64,000 nt of DNA, taken from assembly GCA_020846935.1 (NCBI GenBank), contig JADLCY010000001.1, forward strand, positions 806,001 to 870,000. Direction: 5' to 3'. The first letter of the stretch is position 1, and each line of letters opens with the position of its first letter. The notes below the pieces were generated by a model, which did no database searches, was not told the DNA's origin, and worked only from the letters and a program-made list of their open reading frames with translations. The stretch comes from Gemmatimonadaceae bacterium (GTDB taxonomy: Bacteria; Gemmatimonadota; Gemmatimonadetes; Gemmatimonadales; Gemmatimonadaceae). A program made the position numbers and the translations under genes. This document shows, piece after piece, positions 24,305-33,063 of this stretch.

Positions 24305-25525
24305 TCAACGCTTCTTGCCTTGCTTCTTTCGCGAGTCGGCGAAGGCCGTTGGCGGTTTCCATTGCGGCATGACGCGCTTCATGTAGTCGTCGAACATCGG
24401 AACAGTGAAGGCCGTGTCACCGAATGCCGGGCTGTAGATCATCCCTTTGCGAATGAGCCCATCGCGGAGCGGTCCAACCTGTGAAACCCTTGCATCCAGC
24501 GCCGCAGCGATGTCACCGGAACGATGCGGGCCTGGACCAAGTGTCGCCATCGCGCGCAGGTAGTCGCGTTCACGCGGCGTGAGGCGATCGAGGCGGACAC
24601 GAAAGAAGCCGCCGTCGAGTGCCTTGATCGCGGCACCCGTGGCACGTTCCACGTCGGCCCTGGTGATCGGAGAGGAGGGGGCCTCGTTCCAGGCCTTGGA
24701 TCCCCATTCCTGAACGAAGTACGGATACCCTTTCGTCTGCTGCACAATCTCGACGAGCGCATCCGAGACGATGTCGGCGCCTTCGTGCCTGATGGGCTCG
24801 CGGATCGCGGCGATTGCGGCATCGCGGTCGAGCGGTCCTACCCCCGGAAAATCGAACAGGCGTTCGGCGTACGACTTGGCATCGCCAGCCAGGCCTGCGA
24901 GCAGCGGAAGGCCGGCTCCGAATACCACGATAGGGAGGCCGCGCTGCCCAATCTTGTGAACGGCAACGAGCAGGGCACTCAGGTCGTCCGACTTGAGGTA
25001 CTGCACCTCATCGATGAGGATGACAACTGGCCGTCCCGCGGCCTTGGCTGCGACAGCGATCTCGAGAAGAAGGTCCGGGAGATCGATTTCAAGGTTGCCG
25101 GATGCACCGATCGCGTCGGGGGTGACTCCGACTTCGACTTCGCCGACTTTCATCGTGAACGTCGAAGCGAAGGACCGGAGCGTGCCGAGTGCTCTCACGG
25201 CGAGGTTCCGGGCCCTTTCGACCGCGCTGAGCTTAAGGAGCACCTTCCGGAGCTCGGGCACTAGCATGTCGGCGAGCCTGCGGTTTTCGGGAGCTTCGAG
25301 TTGAACGGTGAGGTACCCTTCGGATTCGGCGACCTCGCGTAACTTGTTCAGGAGAACTGTCTTACCGACGCCACGCAGTCCAAGCAGCATCTGGCTCTTG
25401 GCTGACCGTCCGTCCTTGACTCGTCGCAGCGCCACCCAGGCCGCCTCGATGATTCCCGCCCGACCAGCCAGTTCCGGTGGCGGGGTACCAGCCCCGGGCG
25501 CAAAAGGGTTCTTGAAGGCGTCCAT
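24305..25525 (-). CDS. AAA/STAND-type ATPase with C-terminal winged helix
   Basis: A 406-residue ATP-binding protein of the archaeal-ATPase/AAA_16 style. It opens with NPFAPGAGTPPPELAGR, has Walker A LLGLRGVGKTVLL (about 47-59), Walker B VVILIDEVQYLKS (about 165-177) and a sensor-like VVFGAGLPLL. The last 120 residues (RLTPRERDYLRAMATL, DARVSQVGPLRDGLIRKGMI) form a winged-helix domain as in Orc1/Cdc6-like and MalT-like proteins, and the tail is Lys/Arg-rich. Such ATPases are widespread, often as single genes of unknown function, some in mobile or defence contexts. Here it follows a large helical protein on the same strand, and both have lower GC than the surroundings. Confidence 0.85.
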   Translation of the reverse strand: MDAFKNPFAPGAGTPPPELAGRAGIIEAAWVALRRVKDGRSAKSQMLLGLRGVGKTVLLNKLREVAESEGYLTVQLEAPENRRLADMLVPELRKVLLKLSAVERARNLAVRALGTLRSFASTFTMKVGEVEVGVTPDAIGASGNLEIDLPDLLLEIAVAAKAAGRPVVILIDEVQYLKSDDLSALLVAVHKIGQRGLPIVVFGAGLPLLAGLAGDAKSYAERLFDFPGVGPLDRDAAIAAIREPIRHEGADIVSDALVEIVQQTKGYPYFVQEWGSKAWNEAPSSPITRADVERATGAAIKALDGGFFRVRLDRLTPRERDYLRAMATLGPGPHRSGDIAAALDARVSQVGPLRDGLIRKGMIYSPAFGDTAFTVPMFDDYMKRVMPQWKPPTAFADSRKKQGKKR

Positions 25526-25860
25526 GGTTGCTGTGGGCCGGGGGCTGGCGAATGCCAGAGTTAACGGAGATTATGTGCGTTGCACGTAAACTGCCATAAT
25601 GTTCCTATATCCGGCAATACTGTCTCGACGGCTCTGTCGTGTCCGACCCACGACGGTCTCCTTCGGACTTCGCTGACGCCGGCCACGTGCGCCGCCGGCG
25701 AGCACGCTACCGGATGACTCATGTAGGCTGCCGAGTGCCACCGGCTGGGGAGTTGGTGGGTATCCGCGCGTTCGATGGCGTGGCGACGCGACCGCACGTT
25801 GCACGACGCCTCCCGATTGTGGAGCGATCCCGGTTCAGGCGCGCCTTGCTCACGAGTTCC
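25526..25860. other. AT-richer intergenic leader of the AAA ATPase gene
   Basis: About 335 bp separates the two island genes. The part nearest the ATPase start (about 25560-25625) is markedly AT-richer than the rest of the window (segments such as GTAAACTGCCATAATGTTCC) and carries an imperfect dyad, so a promoter is likely here. No hexamer pair with standard spacing stands out. The remaining 200 bp hold no convincing gene. Confidence 0.5.
25571..25589. promoter_or_regulatory. Imperfect 19-bp dyad upstream of the AAA ATPase gene
   Basis: On the minus strand the sequence reads TTACGTGCAACGCACATAA, an inverted repeat (TTA-x-GTGC / GCAC-x-TAA) around a 3-bp centre with one mismatch per arm. It lies 46 bp upstream of the ATPase start in the only AT-rich stretch nearby. 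It may be an operator, and no regulator gene adjoins it. Confidence 0.35.
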
Positions 25861-28689
25861 TCATACCCGCTTCCTGGCTGCGGGGCTGCCAAGGGCCGCC
25901 GTGACCGCCGCGTCGATCGCGCGAACGATGGATGCCTTGCCGGTACCGTGACAGCCGCGCCATGGCTTGGTGTCGCACATGCTCCTGATAGACCGTCCAA
26001 GCCCCGTTCGCATCATCGAGAGGACGACCACGGCATCAATACCCGGGAGGCGGCGCGCAAATTCATCGACGAACGAACCCCAGTTCGAAGACCAGCCGGT
26101 GTGCATGAAATCAACGGTCAGCCACGCTCGGTCACTGTAGCCGGCCCTGATCGATTCGTCGTATTGCGCTTGTGTCTCGTTGCCGCCCACGACAAGGATG
26201 GAAATCGGACGCAGCGACTTGGGCGGGGAGCTGCTCAGCCTTGGCGCGGCCGTCAATCGGCGCCTCAGCTCGTCGAGTCCGAGGGTTTCAGCGTGGGGGT
26301 AGGTTGCGAGTGTCTCGAGGATGTCCTCGGGCGAGGCGGTGGTCGCGCCGGAGCTGCGCGCCACGACCGCGTGAAACTGGCGAATCAGCAGTTGTGCGGC
26401 GTCGCGATATCGCCCTTGACCTTCAAGGGCCCGTATGCGCGCCGCGTCAACATCAGCGGTGGCCCAGAGCATCTCCAGTCTGGGCTCATTGGCGAGCAGG
26501 TATTCGAACTCCTCGAACAGCTTTGCCTCGAATGTCAGCTCCTCGAGCGCGTCAAGCTGTTGCGACGCCAGGTCAACCGTCTTCTCGCGCTCTTTCGGAT
26601 CAGCGCACCGTTCAGCCTGGAGAAGGAGCATTTGCAGGGCGGAGCGCCCATCCGTCATGCGTTGGATCGACGTGCGGTGCGGCCGCGCGCTGCGCTCCCT
26701 CAGTGCGCCGGCAATGGCGCGTGAGGGGAACACCGACTCCTCCTCACGGAGAATGTCCAGAAGGGACTCTCCACCGATGCCGAGCAGTGACTCAATGCCC
26801 TGTACCCCAAACTGGTGGTTGAGGGTGAGTCCTGCGATCACCTCGACCATGAACAGCTCGGGAATCCATGCGCCGGCGCCGACACCATGCACGAGATCGT
26901 CGATCGCTGCTTCGAGCCGCTGTGCACCAGCTTCCGTGCTCGCGCACCGGGCAATGGCGACATGCACCCGCGCCTGGGCGAGCAACCGATCGTACCTGCC
27001 AGGCTCCAGTTCAAACGACGCAACGGCATGATCGAGATCTCGCTCCGCGGCTTCGTAGTTCCGAGACAGGAGCGCGCGAAAGCCAAGCACGTAGTAGGCA
27101 TGGCTCGATGTCGTGACGTCGAGCTGTTTCGCCTCTGAGAACCGCACCATCGACGCGTCGAGCGCACGTGCGAGTCGTGCGCATTCGTCCTTGGTGGAGC
27201 CGAGGCGGAGGTCGGCCAGGCGCTTGAACCCGGCTTCGGTCAGTCCGATGTCGACGAGCACCATGGCGCGATGCACGTCGTCCGAATCCCTCAGGATAGC
27301 CTCCAGCAGGCGACGAGCGGCCTCGAGCTGTCCACCCTCGCGCAGACAGTGAGCGAAACGCCGACGAACGGTCGCCCATTCGTCGAGATCGAGCTCACCA
27401 TCCGTCGCCGACAGCGCCCGCATGAGCACCTCGAAGACGGGCATGGCATCGGAGAAGCGAAACTCCCGCTGCAGTGACGTACCATATTTCAGGACTTCCT
27501 TTCGCAGCTCTCCAAAGCGTGCGACGGCGGCGGGCTGTGCGAAGGCGACGATGTCGCTCGAACGACCTCTCCGGATGAGGGCCCGAAGAACGTGCATGGC
27601 GCCGTAGCGGGAAGGTCCGCGCCCCGAATCTCCGAGCGTCTTGACCTCCTCACGGGTGTCAAACAGTTCGAGGATGGCGTCGTACTTCTCGAGCCGTTCG
27701 AGTCCGGCGGCAAGGCCCGCATAGTACCATCTCCATCGCGAGGTATTCTGCGCGGGCAGCATTGGCCGTGCAGGTCGCGATCGGACCGCGTCGTGGAAGC
27801 CCAGGTGATAGAAGGACTGGTGTCGCTGGGCGTTCAGCGAGATCAGCTCATCAATGATGCTGTCGATCGTTGCCTCATCCGGGGCGGCAAGCGTGCCCTG
27901 CAGACTGTCCGCAATTCTCAGGATCAGCTGCTCGTCGAGCGGCGACAGGCGGGAAGTGTCGGCGCCAGCGCTGCGCGCGGGAGCCTGAGCAGCGCGCGCC
28001 GACTCCCCGTGGTCTTGCACCGGCGTTGCCACGCCAGGCGACCACGCGGTCGCAGCACCCTGAACAACGACTTGCGACGAGGGAACGCGGGGGTCTGGTG
28101 ACCGGTGCGTCGACGTTGTTACGAGTTCCAGCTCGTCCGCAACGGTTGGTAGCACCGAGTTGAGGGCGCTCCACGGGTCCGGTATCACCAGCGCAAGCGC
28201 AAGGAGGAACCGTCCCATCTCGAACGTCGGATGGGTCCGAAAAGCAAGCAACGCGGCCTGGGCCAGCTCATCTCGGGTTCGAGCTTGTGCGGCGGCCATC
28301 CCTTCGTCGCTGAGGCCTCCGTTTTCGTGCGATATCCCGAGATGATCGAGGATCGGCGCCTGCAGGACATCGAGCTGCGACGCAAAGTGAGCATGCGCCA
28401 TGTCCAAAACCACTTCTTTTGATTCCGGATAGGAGAGGCGGCCAACCTCGCTGCAGAGCCGTGGCACAGACCATCCACTTACGGTCCCCGGGCGGAAGCC
28501 GGACTTGTACTTGAGCAGCAGAGCGACCAACAGCTTTCGCCTGGCCCCGCTGGTAGCGGATTCCCGCTCACCCTGGATAGCGGCCAAGATCGCTGCTGCC
28601 CGTTCGCTCGGCTCGAACGTCGACCAGAGATCCCGCAGTTCGGCTGTCGCACCCTTCCGGAGCGCCCGAAGTATTCGTGAACCGTCCAC
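25861..28689 (-). CDS. Large TPR-like helical protein with C-terminal DUF2325-like domain
   Basis: I set the start at the GTG at 28689, eight bases after a perfect GAGGAGG; the frame stays open far upstream but that part is antisense to the SNF2 gene and lacks homology. The 942-residue protein is almost wholly helical, with repeats of the tetratricopeptide style (about 330-780: YYAGLAAGLERLEKYDAILE, EAARRLLEAILRDSDDVHRA, LSRNYEAAERDLDHAVASFE). Residues from about 830 read ISILVVGGNETQAQYDESI, then DAVVVLSMMRTGLGRSIRSM and a final helix, which fits the DUF2325 pattern of a Rossmann-like VGG start and a conserved cysteine-containing helix. It probably acts as a scaffold or sensor. Its GC content and codon use are lower than the flanks. 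Confidence 0.72.
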   Translation of the reverse strand: MDGSRILRALRKGATAELRDLWSTFEPSERAAAILAAIQGERESATSGARRKLLVALLLKYKSGFRPGTVSGWSVPRLCSEVGRLSYPESKEVVLDMAHAHFASQLDVLQAPILDHLGISHENGGLSDEGMAAAQARTRDELAQAALLAFRTHPTFEMGRFLLALALVIPDPWSALNSVLPTVADELELVTTSTHRSPDPRVPSSQVVVQGAATAWSPGVATPVQDHGESARAAQAPARSAGADTSRLSPLDEQLILRIADSLQGTLAAPDEATIDSIIDELISLNAQRHQSFYHLGFHDAVRSRPARPMLPAQNTSRWRWYYAGLAAGLERLEKYDAILELFDTREEVKTLGDSGRGPSRYGAMHVLRALIRRGRSSDIVAFAQPAAVARFGELRKEVLKYGTSLQREFRFSDAMPVFEVLMRALSATDGELDLDEWATVRRRFAHCLREGGQLEAARRLLEAILRDSDDVHRAMVLVDIGLTEAGFKRLADLRLGSTKDECARLARALDASMVRFSEAKQLDVTTSSHAYYVLGFRALLSRNYEAAERDLDHAVASFELEPGRYDRLLAQARVHVAIARCASTEAGAQRLEAAIDDLVHGVGAGAWIPELFMVEVIAGLTLNHQFGVQGIESLLGIGGESLLDILREEESVFPSRAIAGALRERSARPHRTSIQRMTDGRSALQMLLLQAERCADPKEREKTVDLASQQLDALEELTFEAKLFEEFEYLLANEPRLEMLWATADVDAARIRALEGQGRYRDAAQLLIRQFHAVVARSSGATTASPEDILETLATYPHAETLGLDELRRRLTAAPRLSSSPPKSLRPISILVVGGNETQAQYDESIRAGYSDRAWLTVDFMHTGWSSNWGSFVDEFARRLPGIDAVVVLSMMRTGLGRSIRSMCDTKPWRGCHGTGKASIVRAIDAAVTAALGSPAARKRV

Positions 28690-29049
28690 GCCAACCGCCT
28701 CCTCGTTCCTCGATTTGCGAGCTTCTGGCTGACACCTCGACGTGCCCGCGCAGAACCAGCGATGGAGCAGGTCACCAGCGTTGCTCCACGACGCGAGGCA
28801 GGCCAGGCGCGGCGCCGCCCCTATGTGCCGAACCCATCTCGCATGGCCGCGAACCACGGCGCCAAGAGCGTCGCACAAGGTCGCCGCGGTACACCGAGGC
28901 GTCGAGACCATTCCCGCGAGATGGCGGGCAGACTTTCTGGGTTCGCGCCAGGCCAGATCGAGGCCCCCTCCCACTATCATGTGAAGTTCGGACGCTGCGC
29001 GGGCGGCGCCCGGCGTCGTTGACACGCGGCCCGCCCTCCCCGGCACGTC
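28690..29049. other. Divergent promoter region between the island and the SNF2 helicase
   Basis: About 360 bp lies between the GTG start of the helical protein and the TTG start of the helicase. No convincing gene is present on either strand. A weak dyad (GGAGCA...TGCTCC, about 28763-28787) is visible. The GC content rises from the island side to the helicase side here, so the right edge of the lower-GC segment probably lies in this gap. Confidence 0.45.
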
Positions 29050-32000
29050 TTGGCGCTTCCCCCCGACATCGTCCGACAGTTCCCACCGCAGATCCGCGAG
29101 CGTGGCGATCGGTACTTCCATGCCGGACGCGTGACTCTCACCGAGCTCCTGCCCGACCGCATCGAGGCTCGCGTCCGCGGTACTGACGACTACCGCGTCC
29201 GCATTCGCCCAACGCAGGCGGGTGGCCTGGCCGTCGACTGCTCCTGCCTCTACGGTCGCGACCACGGGTGGTGCAAACACGTGTGGGCGACGCTGCTCGA
29301 GGCCGATGCAGCGGGCCTGCTGCCCGGTGCCCGACACGACGACGAGGAAGCGAGCGCGCGCGAAGATGGAACCTGGCAAACCCAGGTGCGTCGTCTGGGC
29401 GACCTGCTCGACCCGGCCCTGCCGACGCCTGACGAGTCCGGCGGCCGATGGCCAGCCACGCGCCGCATCGTCTACATCCTCGATGTACATGCCAGTTCGT
29501 ACCGAAGCGACGGACTCGTGGTGGAAGTTGCGCAGCAGCGGATGCGGGCCAATGGCGACTGGAGCCCCCCGGTGCCCCTGCGGGTCAATCCGGCGACCTG
29601 GCTCAACGCACCCGATGTGCTGGATCGCGAGGTCGCCCAGATGCTGCTCGGTACGAGGCCCGCCGACGGCTCGGCGCCCGGAACCATGGGGACGCGGCGC
29701 TACATCGTGCGCGCAGCGGCATTCGACACCACGCTCCGTCGCATGGTGGAGACCGGGCGCGCGAGGCTGCGCGTGCTCCCGGACGCGGAGCCTGCCACGG
29801 TGGCCTGGGATCCCGGAGAGCCCTGGCGGTTTCGGCTTCGCGTGGTGCCGCAAGGCCGCGGACGGCGCATGGCATACGTGCTGGACGGGGCCTTTGCGCG
29901 CGGCGAAGAGGTCGTCCCGGTGCATGAACCCGCGGTCCTGATGCGCGGCGGCCTGTTCGTCACGCACGACTGCATTCATCGGTTTGTCGATGCGCACGTC
30001 TTCGACGTGGCCTACGCCCTGCGCACCGCGGTGTCGGTGCGGGTTCCGCGCCGCGAGGCGGTGAGCCTGGTGGCCGAGCTGTTCAGGCTCCCGCAGCGGA
30101 TCGACATCGAGATCCCGCCCGACCTGGGGCTCACACACGTACATGAGCCGCCGGTGCCGTGCCTGACCGTGCGCGAGATCGTACTCCCGGGCGGCCAGCG
30201 CCGCGTCGAGGGACTGCTCGCGTTTGCGTACGGGTCGACCAGCGTGCCATGGACGAGCGCCGCCCAGTCATCGCTCGATCCGACGACCCTGCACGCCTAC
30301 GTCCGCGATGACGCGGCCGAGGCGCGGGCACAGGAGCAGCTGGTCGCGACAGGATTCCGCATGGACGTCGACGAGACGACGCAGGAGCGGACCTGGCGCA
30401 TCGCGCCGACGCGGAGTGAGCGCGCGATGCGCATCCTGACGCGTGAGGGCTGGCGGCTCGACGTCGAGGGTCGGCTGTTGCGGGACGTGGGTGAGGTGGA
30501 CCTGCGACTGAGCACGGGGATCGACTGGTTCGAGCTGGAGGGCGAAGTCACCTTTGGCGAGCAGCGCGCGCGTCTGCCCGAACTCCTCGCCGCCGTGCGC
30601 CGCGGAGATCATCGCGTGGCACTCGCCGACGGTTCGTTAGGCATGGTGCCTGACGAGCTGTTCGACCGCCTGGCGGTGCTCACCGCGACCGGTACGGCAC
30701 AGGGCGGGCACGTTCGCTATCGGCGTGCGCAGGCGGCGGTGCTCGACGCCCTCCTGGCGACCATGCCCGCGGTGCGCGTGGACGAGGCCTTCGAACGCGT
30801 GCGCGAGGCCCTGCACCGCTTCAGCGGCGTCGCACCGGCGAATGCTCCGCCCAGCTTCACCGGCGTGCTGCGCGAGTACCAGCGCGAGGGGCTTGGCTGG
30901 CTGCACTTCCTTCGGGAGTTCGGTTTGGGAGGCTGCCTGGCGGACGACATGGGGCTCGGCAAGACGGTGCAGGCGCTGGCGCTGCTGGACCAGCGTCGGC
31001 TCGACGGCGCCGGGCCGTCCCTCGTCGTGGTGCCGAGCTCTCTGGTGTTCAACTGGGAGCAGGAAGCCCGGCGCTTTGCGCCCGAACTTTCGGTGCACGT
31101 GCATGCGGGGCCCGCCCGGCGCCGCGCCCTTGCGCGCGCGGCCGGACACCACGTCATGCTCACCACCTACGGCACCCTGCGCCGCGACGCCCGTGAGCTG
31201 ATGGACATCGAGTTCGACTACGTGATCCTGGACGAGGCGCAGGCGATCAAGAATCCCGAGACCGATGCGGCAAAGGCGGCGCGACTGCTGCGCGCACGCC
31301 ATCGCCTCGCGATGAGCGGCACGCCGATCGAGAATCGACTCGCCGAGCTGTGGAGTCTGCTCGAGTTCCTCAATCCCGGAATGCTCGGCACCGCGGCCGC
31401 ATTCGCGCGTTTGACACGACCGGCGGACGACGGCGATGCCGATGCCCTGCGACGGGCAAGAGAGTCACGGGAACTGCTGGCCCGCGCCGTGCGTCCGTAC
31501 GTCCTGCGCCGGACCAAGGAGTCGGTAGCCCGCGACCTGCCCGACAAGGTGGAGCAGACGTTGTACGTCGACCTCGGCGAGACCGAGCGCAAGCGCTACG
31601 ATGAACTGCGCAATCACTATCGCGCGCAGCTCTTTCTGCGCGTGGACGACGACGGGCTTCCCGCGCGCGTACACGTGCTGGAAGCGTTGCTGCGATTGCG
31701 CCAGGCTGCATGCCACCCCGGGCTGATGGCTCCGGACCTGGTTGGCGCATCGAGCAGCAAGCTCGAAGTTCTGGAGTCGCATGTCCGCGAGGCCGTGGCC
31801 GAGGGCCACAAGGTGCTCGTGTTCTCGCAGTTCACGTCGTTTCTCGCGATCGTACGGCGCGCGCTCGACGCCGCCGGCATCGTCTATGAGTACCTCGATG
31901 GCCAGACGCGCGATCGCGCCGCGCGGGTGACGCGATTCCAGGAGGACGCTTCGTGCCCCGTCTTCCTGATCAGCCTCAAGGCTGGAGGGCTTGGCCTCAA

Positions 32001-32259
32001 CCTGACCGCCGCGGACTACGTGATCCTGCTCGATCCGTGGTGGAACCCGGCGGTGGAGTCGCAGGCGATCGATCGCGCGCATCGTATCGGCCAGTCGCGC
32101 GCGGTCTTTGCGACGCGCCTGATCGCGCGCGACACGGTGGAGGAGAAGGTGGTGCAGCTGCAGGCCTCCAAGCGCGACCTTGCGGAGGCGATCATCCGGG
32201 CGGACGCGGGGCCGGTGTCTTCGCTCACGAGGGAAGACCTGGAATTGCTCCTTTCCTGA
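29050..32259 (+). CDS. SNF2-family helicase with N-terminal SWIM zinc finger
   Basis: The predicted product has 1069 residues. The start is a TTG at 29050 (no ATG or GTG fits before the conserved PPDIVRQFPPQIRERG). Residues 58-78 form a SWIM zinc finger (VDCSCLYGRDHGWCKHVW, CxC...CxH). After a long variable region, the SNF2 motor starts near 605: ADDMGLGKTVQALALL (Walker A), DEAQAIKNPETD (DEXX box), SGTPIENRLAELWSLLEFL, and in the C-terminal half VFSQFTSFLAIVRRAL, LKAGGLGLNLTAADYVI and DRAHRIGQ. It is a double-stranded DNA translocase of the bacterial HepA/SWIM-SNF2 type, with a role in transcription, repair or DNA remodelling. It stands alone with its own promoter. Confidence 0.92.
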   Translation: MALPPDIVRQFPPQIRERGDRYFHAGRVTLTELLPDRIEARVRGTDDYRVRIRPTQAGGLAVDCSCLYGRDHGWCKHVWATLLEADAAGLLPGARHDDEEASAREDGTWQTQVRRLGDLLDPALPTPDESGGRWPATRRIVYILDVHASSYRSDGLVVEVAQQRMRANGDWSPPVPLRVNPATWLNAPDVLDREVAQMLLGTRPADGSAPGTMGTRRYIVRAAAFDTTLRRMVETGRARLRVLPDAEPATVAWDPGEPWRFRLRVVPQGRGRRMAYVLDGAFARGEEVVPVHEPAVLMRGGLFVTHDCIHRFVDAHVFDVAYALRTAVSVRVPRREAVSLVAELFRLPQRIDIEIPPDLGLTHVHEPPVPCLTVREIVLPGGQRRVEGLLAFAYGSTSVPWTSAAQSSLDPTTLHAYVRDDAAEARAQEQLVATGFRMDVDETTQERTWRIAPTRSERAMRILTREGWRLDVEGRLLRDVGEVDLRLSTGIDWFELEGEVTFGEQRARLPELLAAVRRGDHRVALADGSLGMVPDELFDRLAVLTATGTAQGGHVRYRRAQAAVLDALLATMPAVRVDEAFERVREALHRFSGVAPANAPPSFTGVLREYQREGLGWLHFLREFGLGGCLADDMGLGKTVQALALLDQRRLDGAGPSLVVVPSSLVFNWEQEARRFAPELSVHVHAGPARRRALARAAGHHVMLTTYGTLRRDARELMDIEFDYVILDEAQAIKNPETDAAKAARLLRARHRLAMSGTPIENRLAELWSLLEFLNPGMLGTAAAFARLTRPADDGDADALRRARESRELLARAVRPYVLRRTKESVARDLPDKVEQTLYVDLGETERKRYDELRNHYRAQLFLRVDDDGLPARVHVLEALLRLRQAACHPGLMAPDLVGASSSKLEVLESHVREAVAEGHKVLVFSQFTSFLAIVRRALDAAGIVYEYLDGQTRDRAARVTRFQEDASCPVFLISLKAGGLGLNLTAADYVILLDPWWNPAVESQAIDRAHRIGQSRAVFATRLIARDTVEEKVVQLQASKRDLAEAIIRADAGPVSSLTREDLELLLS

Positions 32260-32285
32260 GCGTCTCGCCTTTCCTCTCTCCAACC

Positions 32286-32939
32286 GTGACCGACCGTCGA
32301 CCACCCCTCTCCGCCCTCACCCCCCGCGAGCGCGCACTCGTCGCCAGACTGCGCACGCCCGTCGCCGTGCAGCGCTTCCTGCGGGAGTTCCCCTACAACT
32401 GGAAGGAGACACTCAGAACCTTTCGCGGCGTCGTGAAGCACGGGAGCGCCCACTGCCTCGAAGCCGTGCTCTTCGCCGCGACGGTGCTGGAGCAGCACGG
32501 CTATCCGCCGCTGGTGCTGGACATCGAGTCGCAGGACAAGCTCGACCACGTGGTGTTCCTGTACCGTCAGGACGGGCGTTGGGGAACGGTCGCGCGATCG
32601 CGCGACGAGGGATTGCACGGCCGCAAGCCGGTCTTTCGCACGGTGCGTGCGCTCGTCGACTCCTACATGGACCCGTTTGTCGACGGCGAGGGGCGTGTCG
32701 TGGGGTACGGGACGGCGGACCTGGATGTGATCGTGCGCACAAACTGGCGGCTCGGGACGACGAACCTGTGGTCGGTGGAGCAGGCGCTGATCCACATGCC
32801 GCACCATCGGGTGCACATGTCGGAGCGTCGATACGCCCGTACGCTCCGGCGCTTCCGCGCGTTCAAGGCGGCGCATCCAACGCCTGACAGCGAATCGTGG
32901 CGGGCTCACCTGCCGGACCAGGCGCGGCACTGGCTCTGA
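32286..32939 (+). CDS. Transglutaminase-like (papain-fold) protein
   Basis: A 217-residue protein from the GTG at 32286; a much longer upstream reading lies inside the helicase gene and is rejected. The core reads FPYNWKETLRTFRGVVKHG, then SAHCLEAVLFAATVLEQHG with a candidate catalytic Cys at the start of a helix, DKLDHVVFLYRQDGRWGTV with a candidate His, and SRDEGLHGR with an Asp shortly after, which is the Cys-His-Asp order of transglutaminase-like folds. It has no signal peptide. Substrate unknown. It starts 26 bp after the helicase stop. Confidence 0.65.
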   Translation: MTDRRPPLSALTPRERALVARLRTPVAVQRFLREFPYNWKETLRTFRGVVKHGSAHCLEAVLFAATVLEQHGYPPLVLDIESQDKLDHVVFLYRQDGRWGTVARSRDEGLHGRKPVFRTVRALVDSYMDPFVDGEGRVVGYGTADLDVIVRTNWRLGTTNLWSVEQALIHMPHHRVHMSERRYARTLRRFRAFKAAHPTPDSESWRAHLPDQARHWL

Positions 32940-33063
32940 TTTCCGTTCGTCCCCCACCTCTTCCGCCGCCTCCGGGTCCGGCACAGGTTTATGCGTCTGC
33001 TGGCGCAGCAGGGACGCCGCGCCTCGTACATCCCTCCCCGACGACGGTTCGCACCCCCTGCCC

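Noticed and set aside
25561-25804. Two short minus-strand frames in the leader of the AAA ATPase gene
   Set aside because: They overlap the AT-rich promoter-like region and each other in different frames, without ribosome binding sites or motifs.
28690-30144. Upstream extension of the 942-residue helical protein to 1427 residues
   Set aside because: This part is antisense to the SNF2 helicase gene, has no recognisable motif, and the GTG at 28689 has a perfect ribosome binding site.
31465-32304. Minus-strand open frame inside the SNF2 helicase gene
   Set aside because: Shadow reading with no homology opposite conserved helicase motifs.
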